From Primula veris (Eukaryota > Streptophyta > Magnoliopsida > Ericales > Primulaceae), in NCBI GenBank assembly GCA_963682055.1, contig OY821740.1:13478814-13542813 (forward strand): DNA of 64,000 nucleotides, given 5' to 3'. Under the pieces are notes generated by a model. That model searched no databases and was not told the origin of the DNA. It worked only from the letters and a program-made list of their open reading frames with translations. Made by a program: the position numbers and the translations under genes. Numbering within the stretch: the stretch's first letter is position 1; each line of letters begins with the position of its first letter. Shown here piece after piece: positions 1-11,745 of the stretch.

Positions 1-154
1 TACACTATACAGTTACAACTAAACTACCATTCTTAAAAAAATTGGTGTCTTCTGACTTCTCAGTGGTAAGATCGCACCGGGTTCACATGGCCTAAAATTG
101 GTGTCTTCTGACTTCTCATTAGTGTTATGTAAGAAGATATTTTATTAATATATA

Positions 155-388
155 CTCTTTCTGTTTTCATTTAATTGATTATTATGAAACTATGTACAAT
201 TTTGACCGGATAAAAATTTATATCAAAATTGTCGGAATGAAAATTTTTAAAAGTTGATCATATAGTTATAATATTAAATTTTATGATTAGATTTTAAAAA
301 AATTGATTTCGATAATTTTGATATAAGTTATAAGCCGATCAAAGTTACACATAGTTTCGTAATGAACAATTAAATGGCACGGTGGGAG
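155..388. mobile_element. Stowaway-type MITE, 234 bp
   Basis: The ends are inverted repeats: the left arm runs from CTCTTTCTGT and the right arm ends in GGTGGGAG. The arms pair over roughly 100 bp with mismatches. TA dinucleotides flank both sides (153-154 and 389-390), as expected for a Tc1/mariner-derived Stowaway element. A second copy of identical length lies at 47533-47766, and a decayed relative at about 11549-11745. It has no coding capacity and lies just upstream of the UGT exon fragment. Confidence 0.8.
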
Positions 389-617
389 TATCTTCCAACA
401 AAAAATGATATTTTCTGCAATACATGATCTTTATGCATCATTGCATATTAATCACTAGACAATATAATTTAAAAAAAAAAAAAAAAAAACCTTTCATAAT
501 AGAATAAAATTTCTGATAGATTTGGTATTAGTTCGATACTAATTTTAATTACTTACGAATACTTTTTTTATATTCTTTTCTTGACTTTTGAGTTTTTTTT
601 TTAATATATATATAACA

Positions 618-1218
618 AGGTCGACAGTGGAAAGCTTGATGGTACCCCCACCTTGGGTCGATTTTCCGTCTAAAGTGGCTTTTCGCCATTTTGAAGCCTT
701 TGGAGTGCTAATCGGATTCTACGGAGGAGACAACTCACCGTCCTATAGAATTTGCAAATCACTTGAGGGCTGTGAAGCAGTGGCCATTCGGAGTTGCAAT
801 GAATTTGAAGGTGAGGAATATGTCTAGAATTATAGGGGTGATAAAAAGACAAAACAAGATGAAAATGGTCATGTTCACTTTCGTTTCGTTTGATTTTTTG
901 GCTTATTCATTTTCATGTCGAACTAAAAAAATAACGTTCATTTTCGTCTCTTGAAAAAAAATAGAAAATTTCGTCTCATGTTCGTTTCGGCTCGTAAACC
1001 AAAAAATTGATGTTCGTTTCGGTTCGTTTTGCAGATCGTTTTTGCATTGTTTGTAATCAATTAAATCATATATAAGCGGAAAATATTAATTAATTGTTTT
1101 TACTAATGCAGGTACACAAAAGTCTATAAGGGTTGAATAATACAATTACACGATTATGAAGTCATACATAATTGTATATATGAGTTTAATTGATTATAAA
1201 CACAATTTCTTACAATTC

Positions 1219-1264
<46 letters not shown>

Positions 1265-4200
1265 AGGGAGCGTTCAAGTGATACTTTTATAGATACTTTT
1301 ATACAAAAACGTTTCAAATCAAGATTTGATTAATGGAAATTCCTACGGTTTCACGATGGAAAAACAAATATGCGTCTTGTAATTGCATTTATTTAAAAAT
1401 TAAGTTAAAATTTAAAAATTCAATACATGCAATTATACATATCGGAAAAAAAAATAAGACGCATATTTGTCTTCACGTCGTGAAACCGTGGAGATTTACA
1501 TTCATCAAATCTTAATTTAAAGCGTTTTTGTATAAAAATGTTACAAAAATGTCACTTGAATGCTTCCATATATATTTATGTTTGTGTGTATGTATGTATA
1601 TATGCATGTAAATAAATGGTGTGTGTATAATAGTATGATGTGCGTGTACTTAGATGAAAACGAAAGTTTTATGCTCATGGTCGTCCCTGGCGAGCCTATT
1701 TTTCTTCGTAGGCTCGGCTTAATTAATTCACATCGGCTCCGATCTTTCAAGGTGTCTGACGTGGATTATATCTGCTTCGACGACGGGGTACTCTTCGTGC
1801 CTGCACAAGAAACGAACAGGGGCCCGGGGTTGGTAACAGATTTTCCCTCTCCGACGATCAAGTCAGTATTAGTGGAGACTGAAAGTGAATATATAATGAA
1901 GGGTGAGGGATCGGGCCGGTTACAAGTCGTTGTGTTAGGCGTCACAGATCGTGTTTAGGAAGTCCGGGTTGTTTTAGTTTTATCTCTCCTTTCTGTCTTT
2001 TTCTGTGTCCCCCCCTAAGTAGTGTAAGAGGGGGTATTTATAGTATGATACAGATGTGTATTAACCATTGGATCACTGTACTGTGAAACACAGATCCAAC
2101 GGCGTTAGGTCATTTATGACTCTGACAAGAGTACTGTCCTTTCCCGGGGTTCACAGGAGATGGCCTGTGATTGGGCCACGTCGATGAAACACCTGAAGGG
2201 TCCCCCAAGGGAGCAGTAGGATTAATTGGGGAAGTGTACTTGACACGCTTCTTTAGGACGGCCTAAGCACGGCTCGGCCTCTCAAGATCCGGGGTGATGC
2301 GTCACCCGTGGTTGACAGGCCCGGATAGCCTGCTGTGGTGGTGGTATTGGCCCGGACGAGAGGGTGCTGACATTCACTCGCCAGTCCCGTTTACTAAACA
2401 GACACTAAATTCTTGTTTGTTAATTCATTTACTAATAAACGAACACAAGCCGAGCTCTTATATATCAAAACAGACATGAAAATTTTCATGTATTGTTGGC
2501 TTCGTTATCACCCCTAGATGGGTCCAATGCTACATTAAAAGGATACTCTATAGTCTATGCGGTCCTTATATATACCTTCAACGGCTAGCTGATAACTTGT
2601 TGGCTCCCAATTTTTAAAGAAAATGCCTAGTTAGTCTTTACTGTAATGACAATTCGTCTTTTAGAGATGATAACCCATATGAGTTGGCTTGTTATATGCA
2701 GGTTGTCCCATGAGGTTCTTTTTCTACTGCTATAGTTTCCTGTCATTTTCAATTGGAGAAAAAAAAACTATGGATTAGCCCAATGTATCAAAAGTTTCAA
2801 GTTATGAGGACCAAAACCTCTTTTTTTTTTAATCAACCCTAGGTACTAAAAGACCATTAGCATTGGTCTAAACAATAGGACCATGAGTGAACCATATACA
2901 TTTTATCTATATTTTTTTCTGATAAATAGGAATATAAGAACTTCAATTGATCGGAAGGGAAGCTATAAGGGTTGATATAAATAAAGGGGTCATAAGGTGG
3001 AAAGTAGCCTGTAATGAGCTCATTATCTAAAGTCGTTTTGGTCGTGTTTTTATGTTTTAGTATTCCTATTTTTTCCTCTTAATATATGCATAGGGCCTTA
3101 ATAGTATATGTTGTATTTGGTTAGTGTTGAGTTGTGGAGCCAAATGTATTTTGGTCATATTCACTAGATTATCCCACATCACTAAAAATTGTAATAAAAC
3201 CCACTATGGGTTCTATATATGTATCACCTATCTTTTATTTTAATTATCACATATTTGAGAGAGAATATTATAGCGAGAGATTTTTAGTTGTGAGAGAACC
3301 ATAGCTTTGTGATCAAGTTAGATTACGTTTGTAATACTCCTTATAATATATATAAGTGCCACGTGTAGCGGCCCGGAGATGTAGCCATTATTGGGTGAAC
3401 TCCGTTATCAAATTGTATGTGTACGATTGTAATTCTGTCTTTCTTTAAGTACGCCTGATTTTCTAACAAGTGGTATCAGAGCTCGGGGTTTGTAGAACCA
3501 AGGTCGAAGATCGGGAGGAAGATCAATGGAAAGTTTCACGATGAGCTATGGTGATAGCACGAGGGAGTAAGGTCAGTACATTGTACATGACGACCGATGA
3601 TGAATGTACAATTGTGGCAGTTGTGTCGTAAAATTGCTCTGAGCTGTGGCATCGACGTTTATGCCATATAAGTGAGAAGTGGATGAAGGTGTTAGCAAAG
3701 GACAGTAAAGTTCCAGGCTTGAAGTCTGTCAACCTCGACATGTGTGAATGTTGCATCTTCGAGAAGCAAAAGAGGGTGAGCTTCCAGAAAGTTGGAAAAG
3801 CTCATAGGAAGGAAAAGCTAGCACTTGTGCACTCTGATGTATGGGGGCCATCATTGGTAACCTCACTGGGAGGATCTCCGTACTATGTGACCTTCATCGA
3901 CGATTCGACGAGTAAGACATAGATCTACTTCTTGAAACACAAGTATGAAGTGTTTAAGAAATTTCAAGAATGGAAGGCCATGGTCGAACTAAAGACCGGG
4001 AATAAACTGAAATGTTTGAGGTCCGATAACGGCAGAGAGTACATTGATGCAAAGTTCGTAGAGTTCTGTGCACAAAGAGGCATTCGAATGGAGAAGACCA
4101 TCCGAAGAACGCCACAATAAAATGGCGTGGCCGGAAGAATGAACCGAACAATCAATGAGCGTGCTAGGAGTATGAGGTTGTAAAGTGGGATGCCCAAAGC

Positions 4201-7200
4201 CTTATGGGCACATGCACTAAGCATGGCGGTTTATCTCATTAAACACGGACCCTCAGTGCCATTAGAAAAGAGAATTTATGAGGAAGTCTGGATAGGAAAG
4301 CCTATCTCTTATTAATACATGTGAGTGTTCGGTTGTCTGTCATATATCCCTGTCGATATAAACGATCGTACCAATCTTGACTCGAAGTCCAAAGTTTGTT
4401 ATTTTGTGGGGTACGGTGGAGCTGAGTTCGGATATCGCTTCTGTGATGGTCAAACAAAGAAGATCATTCGCAGTAAGGATGTCATCTTCAACGAAAACAT
4501 TTTGTACAAAGATCGACAAAATGTGGTGGTGAAAGAACACGCGCTCCCATCCGAGGAAAGTGGTATAGTCGACATGAATGGTTTCCAAGAATGGAGTTGG
4601 AAGATAACGATGAAGATGAGCCAGTGGTGCTCGATAACCTACCAGCACATGCTGAAGAGGACGAGGAGTTACCCCAAACTCCTCCACCTGAATTGGGCCG
4701 AGGTCATCGCAAAAGGAGACCTACTGTCCGATACTCTCCTTCCATGCATTTCATACTGCTCAATGATGCAGGCGAGCCCGAGAGTAGAGAGGAAGCTCTG
4801 GAGCTGAAAGACTCGAGCAAGTGGGAGCTCGCCATGAAAGATGAGATGAAGTCACTAAAGGAGAATGTGACTTGGCAGTTAGCCGAACTGTCCAAGGGAA
4901 AAAGAACACTGGGTAACAAATGGGTGTTCCGACTAAAGGAGGAACAAGATGGCTCAAAACGGTACAAGGCACGATTAGTAGTCAAAGGGTTCCAGCAAAA
5001 GGAAGGAATTGACTACACTGAGATTTTTTCTCCGGTAATAAAGTTGATGAATGTTCGGCTATTGTTGAGCATTGTTTTAAATGAGAATCTTCATCTTGAA
5101 CAGTTGATGTGAAAACTGCCTTTCTCCATGGAGATCTTGAAGAAATAATTTACATGCTGCAACCTAAAAGTTTTGCCGAAAAGGGAAAAGAGATATTGGT
5201 CTGCAAACTAAAGAAGAGCTTGTACAGGCTAAAACAAGCACCACGGTAGTGGTATAAAAAGTTTGACAGTTTCATGGTGGGTACCGGGTTCGAAAGAAGT
5301 GATAGTGATCACTGTTGTTTTCGTGAAGAGATTTGAGAACTTTTTCTGTGTCATTCTACTTATGTACGTAGATGACATGTTATTCGCCAGGTCGAGCCTT
5401 ATAGAAATTAACAAGGTGAAGCAACAGTTGGCGAAACACTTTGAGATGAAGGATTTGGGTGCCGCAAATCAGGTCATCGGTATGAGGATTTCCCGAGGAA
5501 GGGATGGGTCTTTGTTTCTGTCACAAGCCGAGTATGTGAAGAAAGTGTTGGCTCGGTTTAGCATGAGTGATGCCAAGGCTGTAGGCGCACCACTAGCCGC
5601 ACACTTTAACTTATCGAATGAACAATCACCCTCGGATGATGAAGAAAATGATCGTATGTCGAACATACCCTACGCTTCAGCAATTGATAGCTTGATGTAC
5701 GCTATGGTGTGTACAAAACCGGACATTGCCCACGCAGTGGGAGTTGTCAGTCGTTACATGAGAAACCTGGGCAAGCACCATTGCGAAGCTGTGAAGTGAA
5801 TATTGAGATATCTCTCGGGTACAGTGAGTTCGGCATTTTGTTTTCGAAAGATCTCGGTAGGCCTACACGGCTATGTTGATGCTGACATGACTGGTGATTT
5901 GGATAGCCGAAAGAGCACAACGGGATGTGTTTGTAGCTATGGTGGTACTGTTGTGAGTTGGACATCTAAGCTGTAAAAGATTATTGCATTGTCGATCACA
6001 GAGGCTGAGTATGTCACGATGACGGAAGCAAGCAAAGAGATGATTTGGTTACAAGGTTTCTTAGAGGAGCTCGGTCAGAAAACCGACAAGGGAGTTCTGC
6101 ACTGTGATAGTCAAAGTGCAGTTTAGCTAGCTAAGAATCATGTATTCAATTCACGTACCAAGCACATACAGATCTGTTACCATTTTATCCGGGATGTTCT
6201 ATAAGATGGAATCTTCGCGCTAGAAAAAATTGAATGCGCTAAGAAGCCCGTCGATATACTAACGAAGGCTGTTACAATCGACAAACTGAGGTTATGTGCG
6301 ACCTCAGTAGGACTTCGAGCTTGAGATTCAGGGTCGCCATTACACTGGAAGTATGGATAACTCGCCGATGACGGAAGAATACTAATTACTATACAAGGAT
6401 ACCGATGGGAGCATTCTGCTCGGGGGGGGGGGGGGGGGGGGGCACGGTGAGTTCGGTGGTCGGTGATAATCAGAGTTCTTTTGAAACACTCGACATTTGA
6501 CTCAAAGTGGGAGATTGTTGAGTTGTGGAGCCAAATGTATTTTGGCCATGTTCACTAGATTATCCCACATCACTAATAATTGTAATAAAACCCACTATGA
6601 GTTCTATATATGTCTCACCTATATTGTATTTTAATTATCACATATTTGAGAGAGAATATTATAGCGAGAGAGTTCTACTTGTGAGAGAACCATAGATTTG
6701 TGATTAAGTTAGATTACGTTTGTAATCCTCCTTATAATATATATAAGTGTCACGTGTAGCGGCCCGGAGACGTAACCATTGTTGGGTGAACTCCGTTATC
6801 AAATTGTGTGTGTGCGATTGTATTTATGTCTTTCTTTAAATACGCCTGATTTCCTAACAGTTAGTTATCAGACTTTCTGTTGTATGTTTTCATTTTCAAT
6901 AGGCTTGCGCGTATTATGGGATTTTGTATTATACGGATATGTTTTGCTTCTGTTATAATTTAATAAAGTTCATGTTCTTAAAAAAAAAAAATATATATAT
7001 ATATAAGACCTTCAAAATATGAGTACCAAATTGATGCGGCTTTGTTGCTTTGATTATACCTCGCATCCATATATATGCATTCAATATATACACAACAATA
7101 CGTTAAACAAATGACGTTAAAAGTTACGGTTTACTTTTATGCATTGGCGTTGCTAAAAAAAAAATTCAGAGAGTATCATTTCTATCTGTACGTTGAATAA

Positions 7201-7951
7201 AATTCATTAAATAAATCTTTTGTTTTGTTCCTTATTTGTAGGAGAATACCTACGTGCATACGCGAGAGCTCTCGGGAAACCTGTAATTCCAACAGGACTT
7301 CTTACTCCTGAGCCGAAAAAGAAGACGAATTTCACAGATGAAAAATGGATTGATAACTTCCATTGGCTAGACAATCAAAAAGACAAATCAGTAACTTTTG
7401 TTGGATTTGGGAGCGAATGTAAACTAAAGCAAGAAGAAATTCATGAGATTGCTCGCGGACTAGAGCTATCAGGACAATCATTCTTTTGGGCATTAAGGAC
7501 ACCTAGTTGGGCAATCGATGAACATGATGCCAATATTTTCCCACCAAATTTCATCCGAAACACTTCGAAACATGGAAGGATCTGTTTCGGGTGGTCTCCC
7601 CAGATGGAGATATTAGGACACCCATCTGTGGGGGCCTCTCTTTTCCATTCCGGTTGGGGTTCCGTGATCGAAACAATCCAATTTGGACACCGCCTTGTTG
7701 TTTTACCTATGATGGTTGATCAAGGTTTGAACGCGAGGCTCTTAGTTGAGAATGGTTTGGCGATCGAGGTAGAGAGAGGTGACGATGGGTCGTTCACTGG
7801 GGAGGGGATTGCAAAGGCATTGAGAGAAGCGGTGGGAGGTGAAAAACTGCAGGAAGCTGCGAGGGTTGCAAGTGACCAGGACTTGCAAGACAGGTATGTG
7901 GATGAGTTTGTCAAGTATTTGAAACACGGGGTCCTTAATGAGAAAAACTAA
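618..7951 (+). CDS. UGT91-like UDP-glycosyltransferase, 5'-incomplete, two exons around a giant intron
   Basis: Two exons join in frame: about 620-810 and 7242-7951. The junction is phase 1 (GAAG|GTGAGG to TTTGTAG|GAGAATAC) and restores a continuous family motif, [14 protein letters not shown]. The first exon holds the [15 protein letters not shown] segment. The second holds the whole C-terminal domain, with a 44-residue PSPG sugar-nucleotide box (WSPQ...HSGWGS...VDQ) and a VEKG-like VENGLAIEV segment. HSGW instead of HCGW is normal in UGT91 enzymes, which add a second sugar to flavonoid, saponin or steviol glycosides in the cytosol. The acceptor (substrate-binding) N-terminal part, about 170 residues, is missing. 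In-frame stops precede the first exon and nothing like it lies in bases 1-600, so it is either left of the window or lost. UGT genes are usually intronless or have one short intron. The gene may be a pseudogene, although neither visible exon carries a stop or frameshift. Confidence 0.7.
1266..1567. mobile_element. Foldback MITE with about 113-bp inverted arms
   Basis: The left arm (1266 to about 1380) starts GGGAGCGTTCAAGTGA. The right arm (about 1455-1567) ends TCACTTGAATGCTTCC. They are inverse copies with about 15-20 mismatches around a loop of roughly 75 bp. Long arms of this sort suggest a Mutator-derived or foldback MITE. No target duplication can be told from the flanking AT/TG repeats. 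An RNA reading through it would form a long hairpin. Confidence 0.65.
1660..2420. repeat. GC-rich LTR-like fragment
   Basis: This block is much more GC-rich than its surroundings. It carries features common in plant Gypsy-type LTRs: a GGCCCGGGGTTGG stretch, a CTCCGACGATCAAGTCAG stretch and a TATA-like GTATTTATAG near 2033. No partner LTR, PBS or internal domain is seen, so it would be a solo LTR or fragment. The borders are approximate. A 132-codon open frame across it (1560-1958) has no recognisable product. Confidence 0.35.
3125..3468 (+). repeat. 5' LTR of copia element 1
   Basis: It is 344 bp long, begins TGTTGAGTTG and ends CTAACA. It differs from the 3' LTR at about 23 positions by eye (about 7 percent). 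That implies an insertion a few million years old at usual plant LTR rates. Confidence 0.93.
3640..6330 (+). pseudogene. Copia pol remnant: integrase, reverse transcriptase, RNase H
   Basis: The domains in order are as follows. The integrase zinc finger has its Cys pair in MCECC near 3740. The integrase core shows HSDVWGP, FIDDST and LRSDNGREY. Reverse transcriptase has [16 protein letters not shown] and an intact YVDDM near 5365-5380. RNase H (about 5830-6130) has DADMTGD, TTGCV and ITEAEYV. Stops interrupt it at several places, for example TAA at 4118-4120. The integrase motif normally read NGVAER is NGVAGR, so the third catalytic acidic residue is replaced by Gly (codon 4133-4135). A frameshift or stop at about 5110 breaks the reverse transcriptase. 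No active product is possible. Confidence 0.9.
6422..6442 (+). repeat. Run of 21 G
   Basis: A pure G homopolymer lies between the RNase H remnant and the purine tract of copia element 1. It could be real slippage or an assembly or base-calling artefact. It could form a G-quadruplex. Confidence 0.9.
6516..6859 (+). repeat. 3' LTR of copia element 1
   Basis: It is 344 bp long, the same length as the 5' LTR, and has matching TG...CA ends. It is followed by the target duplication GTTAG. Confidence 0.93.
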
Positions 7952-9595
7952 ATAGTTTGTTGCCTATGGTAGCTTTCTTTAGATCTTTTCCCTGATTGTT
8001 GTCGACCAACGAGAGAATAATGATAAGGTGGGTCGGCCATTCCACCTTAGGCCAGTATTTACTTGAGGGACCAAGTCATTTTTCTTATTATTTTGTTCTA
8101 TATATTTTTAGTTAAAACTTTGTTTTTATTAATTCTTCATGATGTCTATTTCCGTGCTCATTTGTGGGACTAAATAAGCATGTTTAATAGTCCCATTACA
8201 ATCTATTATATTATTAATTGAATAAAATTTTGACATATTTTCTCTAGTTTTCCCTCTCCATTCCTTGGTAACTTATAAGTTATAGCTCAACATATAATCA
8301 TCCAATTGGATTCAAAACCAAGAGGAAATAAAAACCCGACTCCAGTAGACAATACGAGAAAGTTGGAACTCGGTCGATGAGAATATATTTAATTTGGATA
8401 TTACAAGACATCAGACGACTTGCATTGGATGCTCGATTTATTATAGAAGGTGTGCAATATTTAGTACAAATGGACTTGGGATCACTTCAATGACAAATAA
8501 TTTCCACAAAAATAATCATAATTTTTTTTTTTCTAGTTATTACGTGGATGCACAAAAGAAAAAAATCTCTATTTAATAACCCACTCAAAATCTTTGTTTT
8601 GGGATGGCTCTGAGAAGCTAGCAAGAATAAGGTTAATGGATGTCGAGTTTAACATGTTACTACAGTCACCAGAATCAAAGTATAACTAGTACTGTAGCTT
8701 ATCCAAAGTAAACAGCTGTGACTGAAATATATATAAACTTTATATTAGATAATAACAGTTATATTAATTATTAGAAGATATTTATCGAGCCATTGAGGAG
8801 AGGTAGAGCCACTAATGAGATCAGGGGCGGCTCTAGGGTGGCTAGTGGTGACCGTCAGGGGCGGTCCAGACTCAAGTCCAGTAACACTTGGGCATGTGGT
8901 AAAAACTGGACTGGGGTAGAAAAAAAAAATTGTAATGGGTCTTGGGAAAAAAAAAACTATATTAGGTATTGAGCAACCAACAGTACTAGATCGCTTCTGG
9001 TGGCCGTGGCCGAGCTAGCCAATGGTGAGAACTGAGAAGGAATGTTCCAGAAAAAAAAAAAAACTACTATAAGCAGATGTTAATTAAGGTAATAGTTTTC
9101 TTTTAGCTATTGTTAATTTACTAGGAAGAGTTTAACGTGACTACCGTAATTACAATAGAGAATGTCAATATTAGTGACGGGCTACCTGCTGTTGTAAGCA
9201 TTCTTGAAACCTGTTTAATTTGTTGATTCTTTTCGGAATGTTTTGTCTTCATAAAACTTACTCCATTTTAAAATTTTAATAGATATTTACCCTTTAGTGT
9301 GTACTTCCGGATATTTTAAATATGAATGATGAATTATTAAAAGTGCCTTGTTGGTAAGAGTTATGCTAAACACACAACTTATACACAATTTTTTCACTCC
9401 CTATTTAATGAAATACATATCTATCTATTTAAATATACATAAAATACAATCTATAATTTGATAAACCAAAATATAAATATTTAACTTAATAAAAACTGAA
9501 CCAACTCAAAACTCAAATAAAAATATAGTAGAACCTTACTTGAACATACCCTAAATTTAAATATTAATTAAAATAAGAAAATTTATTAAATATAG

Positions 9596-9635
<40 letters not shown>

Positions 9636-10071
9636 CTTACACTCTCCATATATATATATTTGGAGAGATAAAAAAGTATTTTTTTAACAAAAATATACTA
9701 TTATACATGTAATAAAGTATACAATACATATAATTGAGTGGGTAAGAGAGTGAAAAAGTTGTCTGGATATATTTTTCATCCGAAATACTTAGAGTTCACA
9801 CATTGCTAATAGTGCATGCAACTCATTCCATGAATGATTTATATATATAAAAAAAAAAATCATAAAATTATAGAAAAGTAGACCTTAATAAAATGGAGGC
9901 TCAAATTTCATGTCCGAAAAAGTTGGAATCAGGGCGGCTCAAGTCCAAATCGAATAAATCTTGTGACTTGGGCAACTGATTCGGACAAAAAAAAGTAGAC
10001 AACAACCGACTATATTTTTAATATATTTTGTAGTAAAAATAAAAATATTAAATGTCAATTTATTTAAAACA

Positions 10072-10150
10072 TGTTGCAATAACTCAAATGATAGAGTGAT
10101 TTGCTACTTTACATAGCAGATCGTGAGTTCAAAACTATTTAGTTACAATT
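10072..10150 (+). repeat. tRNA-like segment, probable SINE relic
   Basis: The stretch TAACTCAAATGATAGAGT resembles a pol III A box (tRNA TAGCTCAGTTGGTAGAGC). GTGAGTTCAAAACT, about 45 bp downstream, resembles a B box. The acceptor stem does not pair, so this is not a functional tRNA. Confidence 0.35.
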
Positions 10151-11168
10151 TAATTTTGTTTTTATTTTGATTTGTATAAAAAAATCCAAGTTCTGGGCAT
10201 TACAATATAACGGGGCGGCATTGGTCTGAATCCACCCGGCTATGAGGGTAGAGGCCATCTTTCCTTCGCATTGAACAAATGGAATTCTAGTCACTTAAAA
10301 TGGAGTGATCCACTCAAAACAATTTCTCATAGTGACCACCAAAAAAGTATATAGTAAATCAGCCAACATTCGAGGAAGGTGCGCATTCTTATGATCATAT
10401 CATTCTCTTGGAACATTTTTTTTTTTTAATATCATTAACATAATTCCCGACAACATGCCTTGATATTATTCATGGACGCACAATTTACTTCAAAGTTTCC
10501 GATATGATCAAACTGTAAGCGATCGAGGGATAGGTCTTATCGATCGGTACCCAAATTAATAAGTACACTAACTTGCGTAAACGAATTTCACTAAAATGTG
10601 AACAGAATAATATTGTTACGTACTAAATGTGTGGAAATGGATTCGGTTGTATATAACTTGCATATCCTAAACAACTCAAGAACTTGGGCTAAAACTTGAA
10701 GTTACCGAATATCGACTGTACTACTAAATTGAAAAACAAACTCGACGTCATCGTAGCTAATCCACGAAAATATATTCTTATAGAGGACAATGTGTCGTGT
10801 GTCTCTAATTAATTTCTACCTATGGTATATGTCGTTGTCATAACCTACTAATATGTAGTAATCTAGCTAGTATATAGAACCAAAGTCGGAACTTTGATAA
10901 ATACTTAATCGTCACTGCCTGGCTTACCCGAATCTGACCGGATTATGTATGTACGATCGATCCACAAACCTATTCATGGGGGTAACCATGACCTAATAAG
11001 AACGTATATACTAATATATCATACATGTCAGTAATCTAATTTGCTATATAGTATGTTCTTAATAATGTATCCATTATGGAAACACAAAATCTATTCAAAA
11101 TCTCAGGCATTAGTACAAAATTTGAATTTTTTTAGTAAGTACATATGAAGCACATACCATAGTTTTAA

Positions 11169-11333
11169 TCAGTGTTATAAAAGACACGTCTAGACGTAAA
11201 TTAAGTGACGTCTATACAGTAGACGGAGTCTAAAAATCCAAGAGATTAGACAACAATTAAGCGGAATTAAACGATAAACGGGCAATTTCGTTTAAATACC
11301 GCCTTACGTATTTTACAACATTGGTTCTAATAA
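11169..11333. mobile_element. Short inverted-repeat element, copy 1
   Basis: The left end CAGTGTTATAAAAGAC and the right end GTATTTTACAACATTGG are imperfect inverse copies. The interior is rich in TAGACG motifs. A related copy starts at about 39711. It is non-coding. Confidence 0.45.
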
Positions 11334-11548
11334 GTGTATGGGGCAGAATTATATACTTAGATAGTTAGACCCGTGAAGTGGGTCGGTGGTGCATGGTAGA
11401 GAAAAAGGTTCACGAGCATTAGTATTGGCATCTCACAAAACATAAAAACAAAACAAAAAGGTGGACCCTATTCTAAACCACTTTCCAAATTCCAACTGAA
11501 ACGGCTATGGTGGCCCACTTAGTCACAAGACAATCCCAGTCTTCTTTT

Positions 11549-11745
11549 ACATTTAATTGTTCTTTTTACTCAATTGAATTTTATTTATAAATTTTATTAA
11601 AATTGTCGAAATGATTTTTTTTAAAATTTAACATTCAAACTATATGATTAGCTTTTAAAAAATTTCATTCCGACAATTTTGATACAGGTTCTTACCTAAT
11701 TAAAATTGCATGTACGTAATTTCGTAATGAACAATTAAATAAAAA
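11549..11745. mobile_element. Decayed Stowaway-family MITE
   Basis: It shares the TTTAATTGTTC, ATTTTATTAAAATTGTCGAAATGA and TTTCGTAATGAACAATTAA blocks with the elements at 155 and 47533. The terminal CTCCCTCCGT bases are lost. Confidence 0.5.

Larger units (their letters stand above)
833..2516. mobile_element. hAT-like non-autonomous element with 12-bp perfect terminal inverted repeats
   Basis: The left end TAGGGGTGATAA (833-844) is the exact inverse of 2505-2516. Similarity continues imperfectly inward for about 45 bp, including ATGAAAAT and TCATGT on both arms. Ends of this kind are typical of plant hAT elements. No transposase is visible. A clear 8-bp target duplication is not seen (TAGAATTA versus GATGGGTC), so the element is old or the borders are slightly off. 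It contains an AT/TG microsatellite (about 1219-1264), a hairpin MITE and a GC-rich LTR-like block. Confidence 0.55.
3125..6859 (+). mobile_element. Ty1/copia LTR retrotransposon, gag-protease deleted, inactivated
   Basis: The element is bounded by two 344-bp LTRs and a perfect 5-bp target duplication GTTAG (3120-3124 and 6860-6864). A primer binding site TGGTATCAGAGC follows the 5' LTR (3471-3482), and a purine tract AAAGTGGGAGAT precedes the 3' LTR. Only about 200 bp separate the primer site from the integrase zinc finger, so gag and protease are missing. Integrase, reverse transcriptase and RNase H follow in copia order, broken by stops. It lies in the same orientation as the UGT gene, inside its intron. 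Confidence 0.93.
811..7241 (+). other. 6.4-kb transposon-filled intron of the UGT91-like gene
   Basis: The donor GTGAGG at 811 and the acceptor TTGTAG ending at 7241 are phase compatible. The intron holds a hAT-like element (833-2516) with a hairpin MITE and a GC-rich LTR-like segment inside it, and a copia element (3125-6859). Only short unassigned AT-rich stretches remain, so the original intron was probably a few hundred bases. Confidence 0.65.

Noticed and set aside
1560..1958. 132-codon frame inside the UGT intron
   Set aside because: It starts in an AT/TG-rich stretch and runs into a GC-rich LTR-like block, with no recognisable domain.
4340..4985. Antisense frames of 93-115 codons
   Set aside because: They are shadows on the opposite strand of copia pol.
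10072..10150. Functional tRNA gene
   Set aside because: A and B box-like words are present but the acceptor and anticodon stems do not pair, so it is at best a SINE relic.
8823..10240. One complete hAT element bounded by CAGGGGCGG ends
   Set aside because: Left-end-like words occur three times but no inverse right end was found, so only decayed fragments can be claimed.
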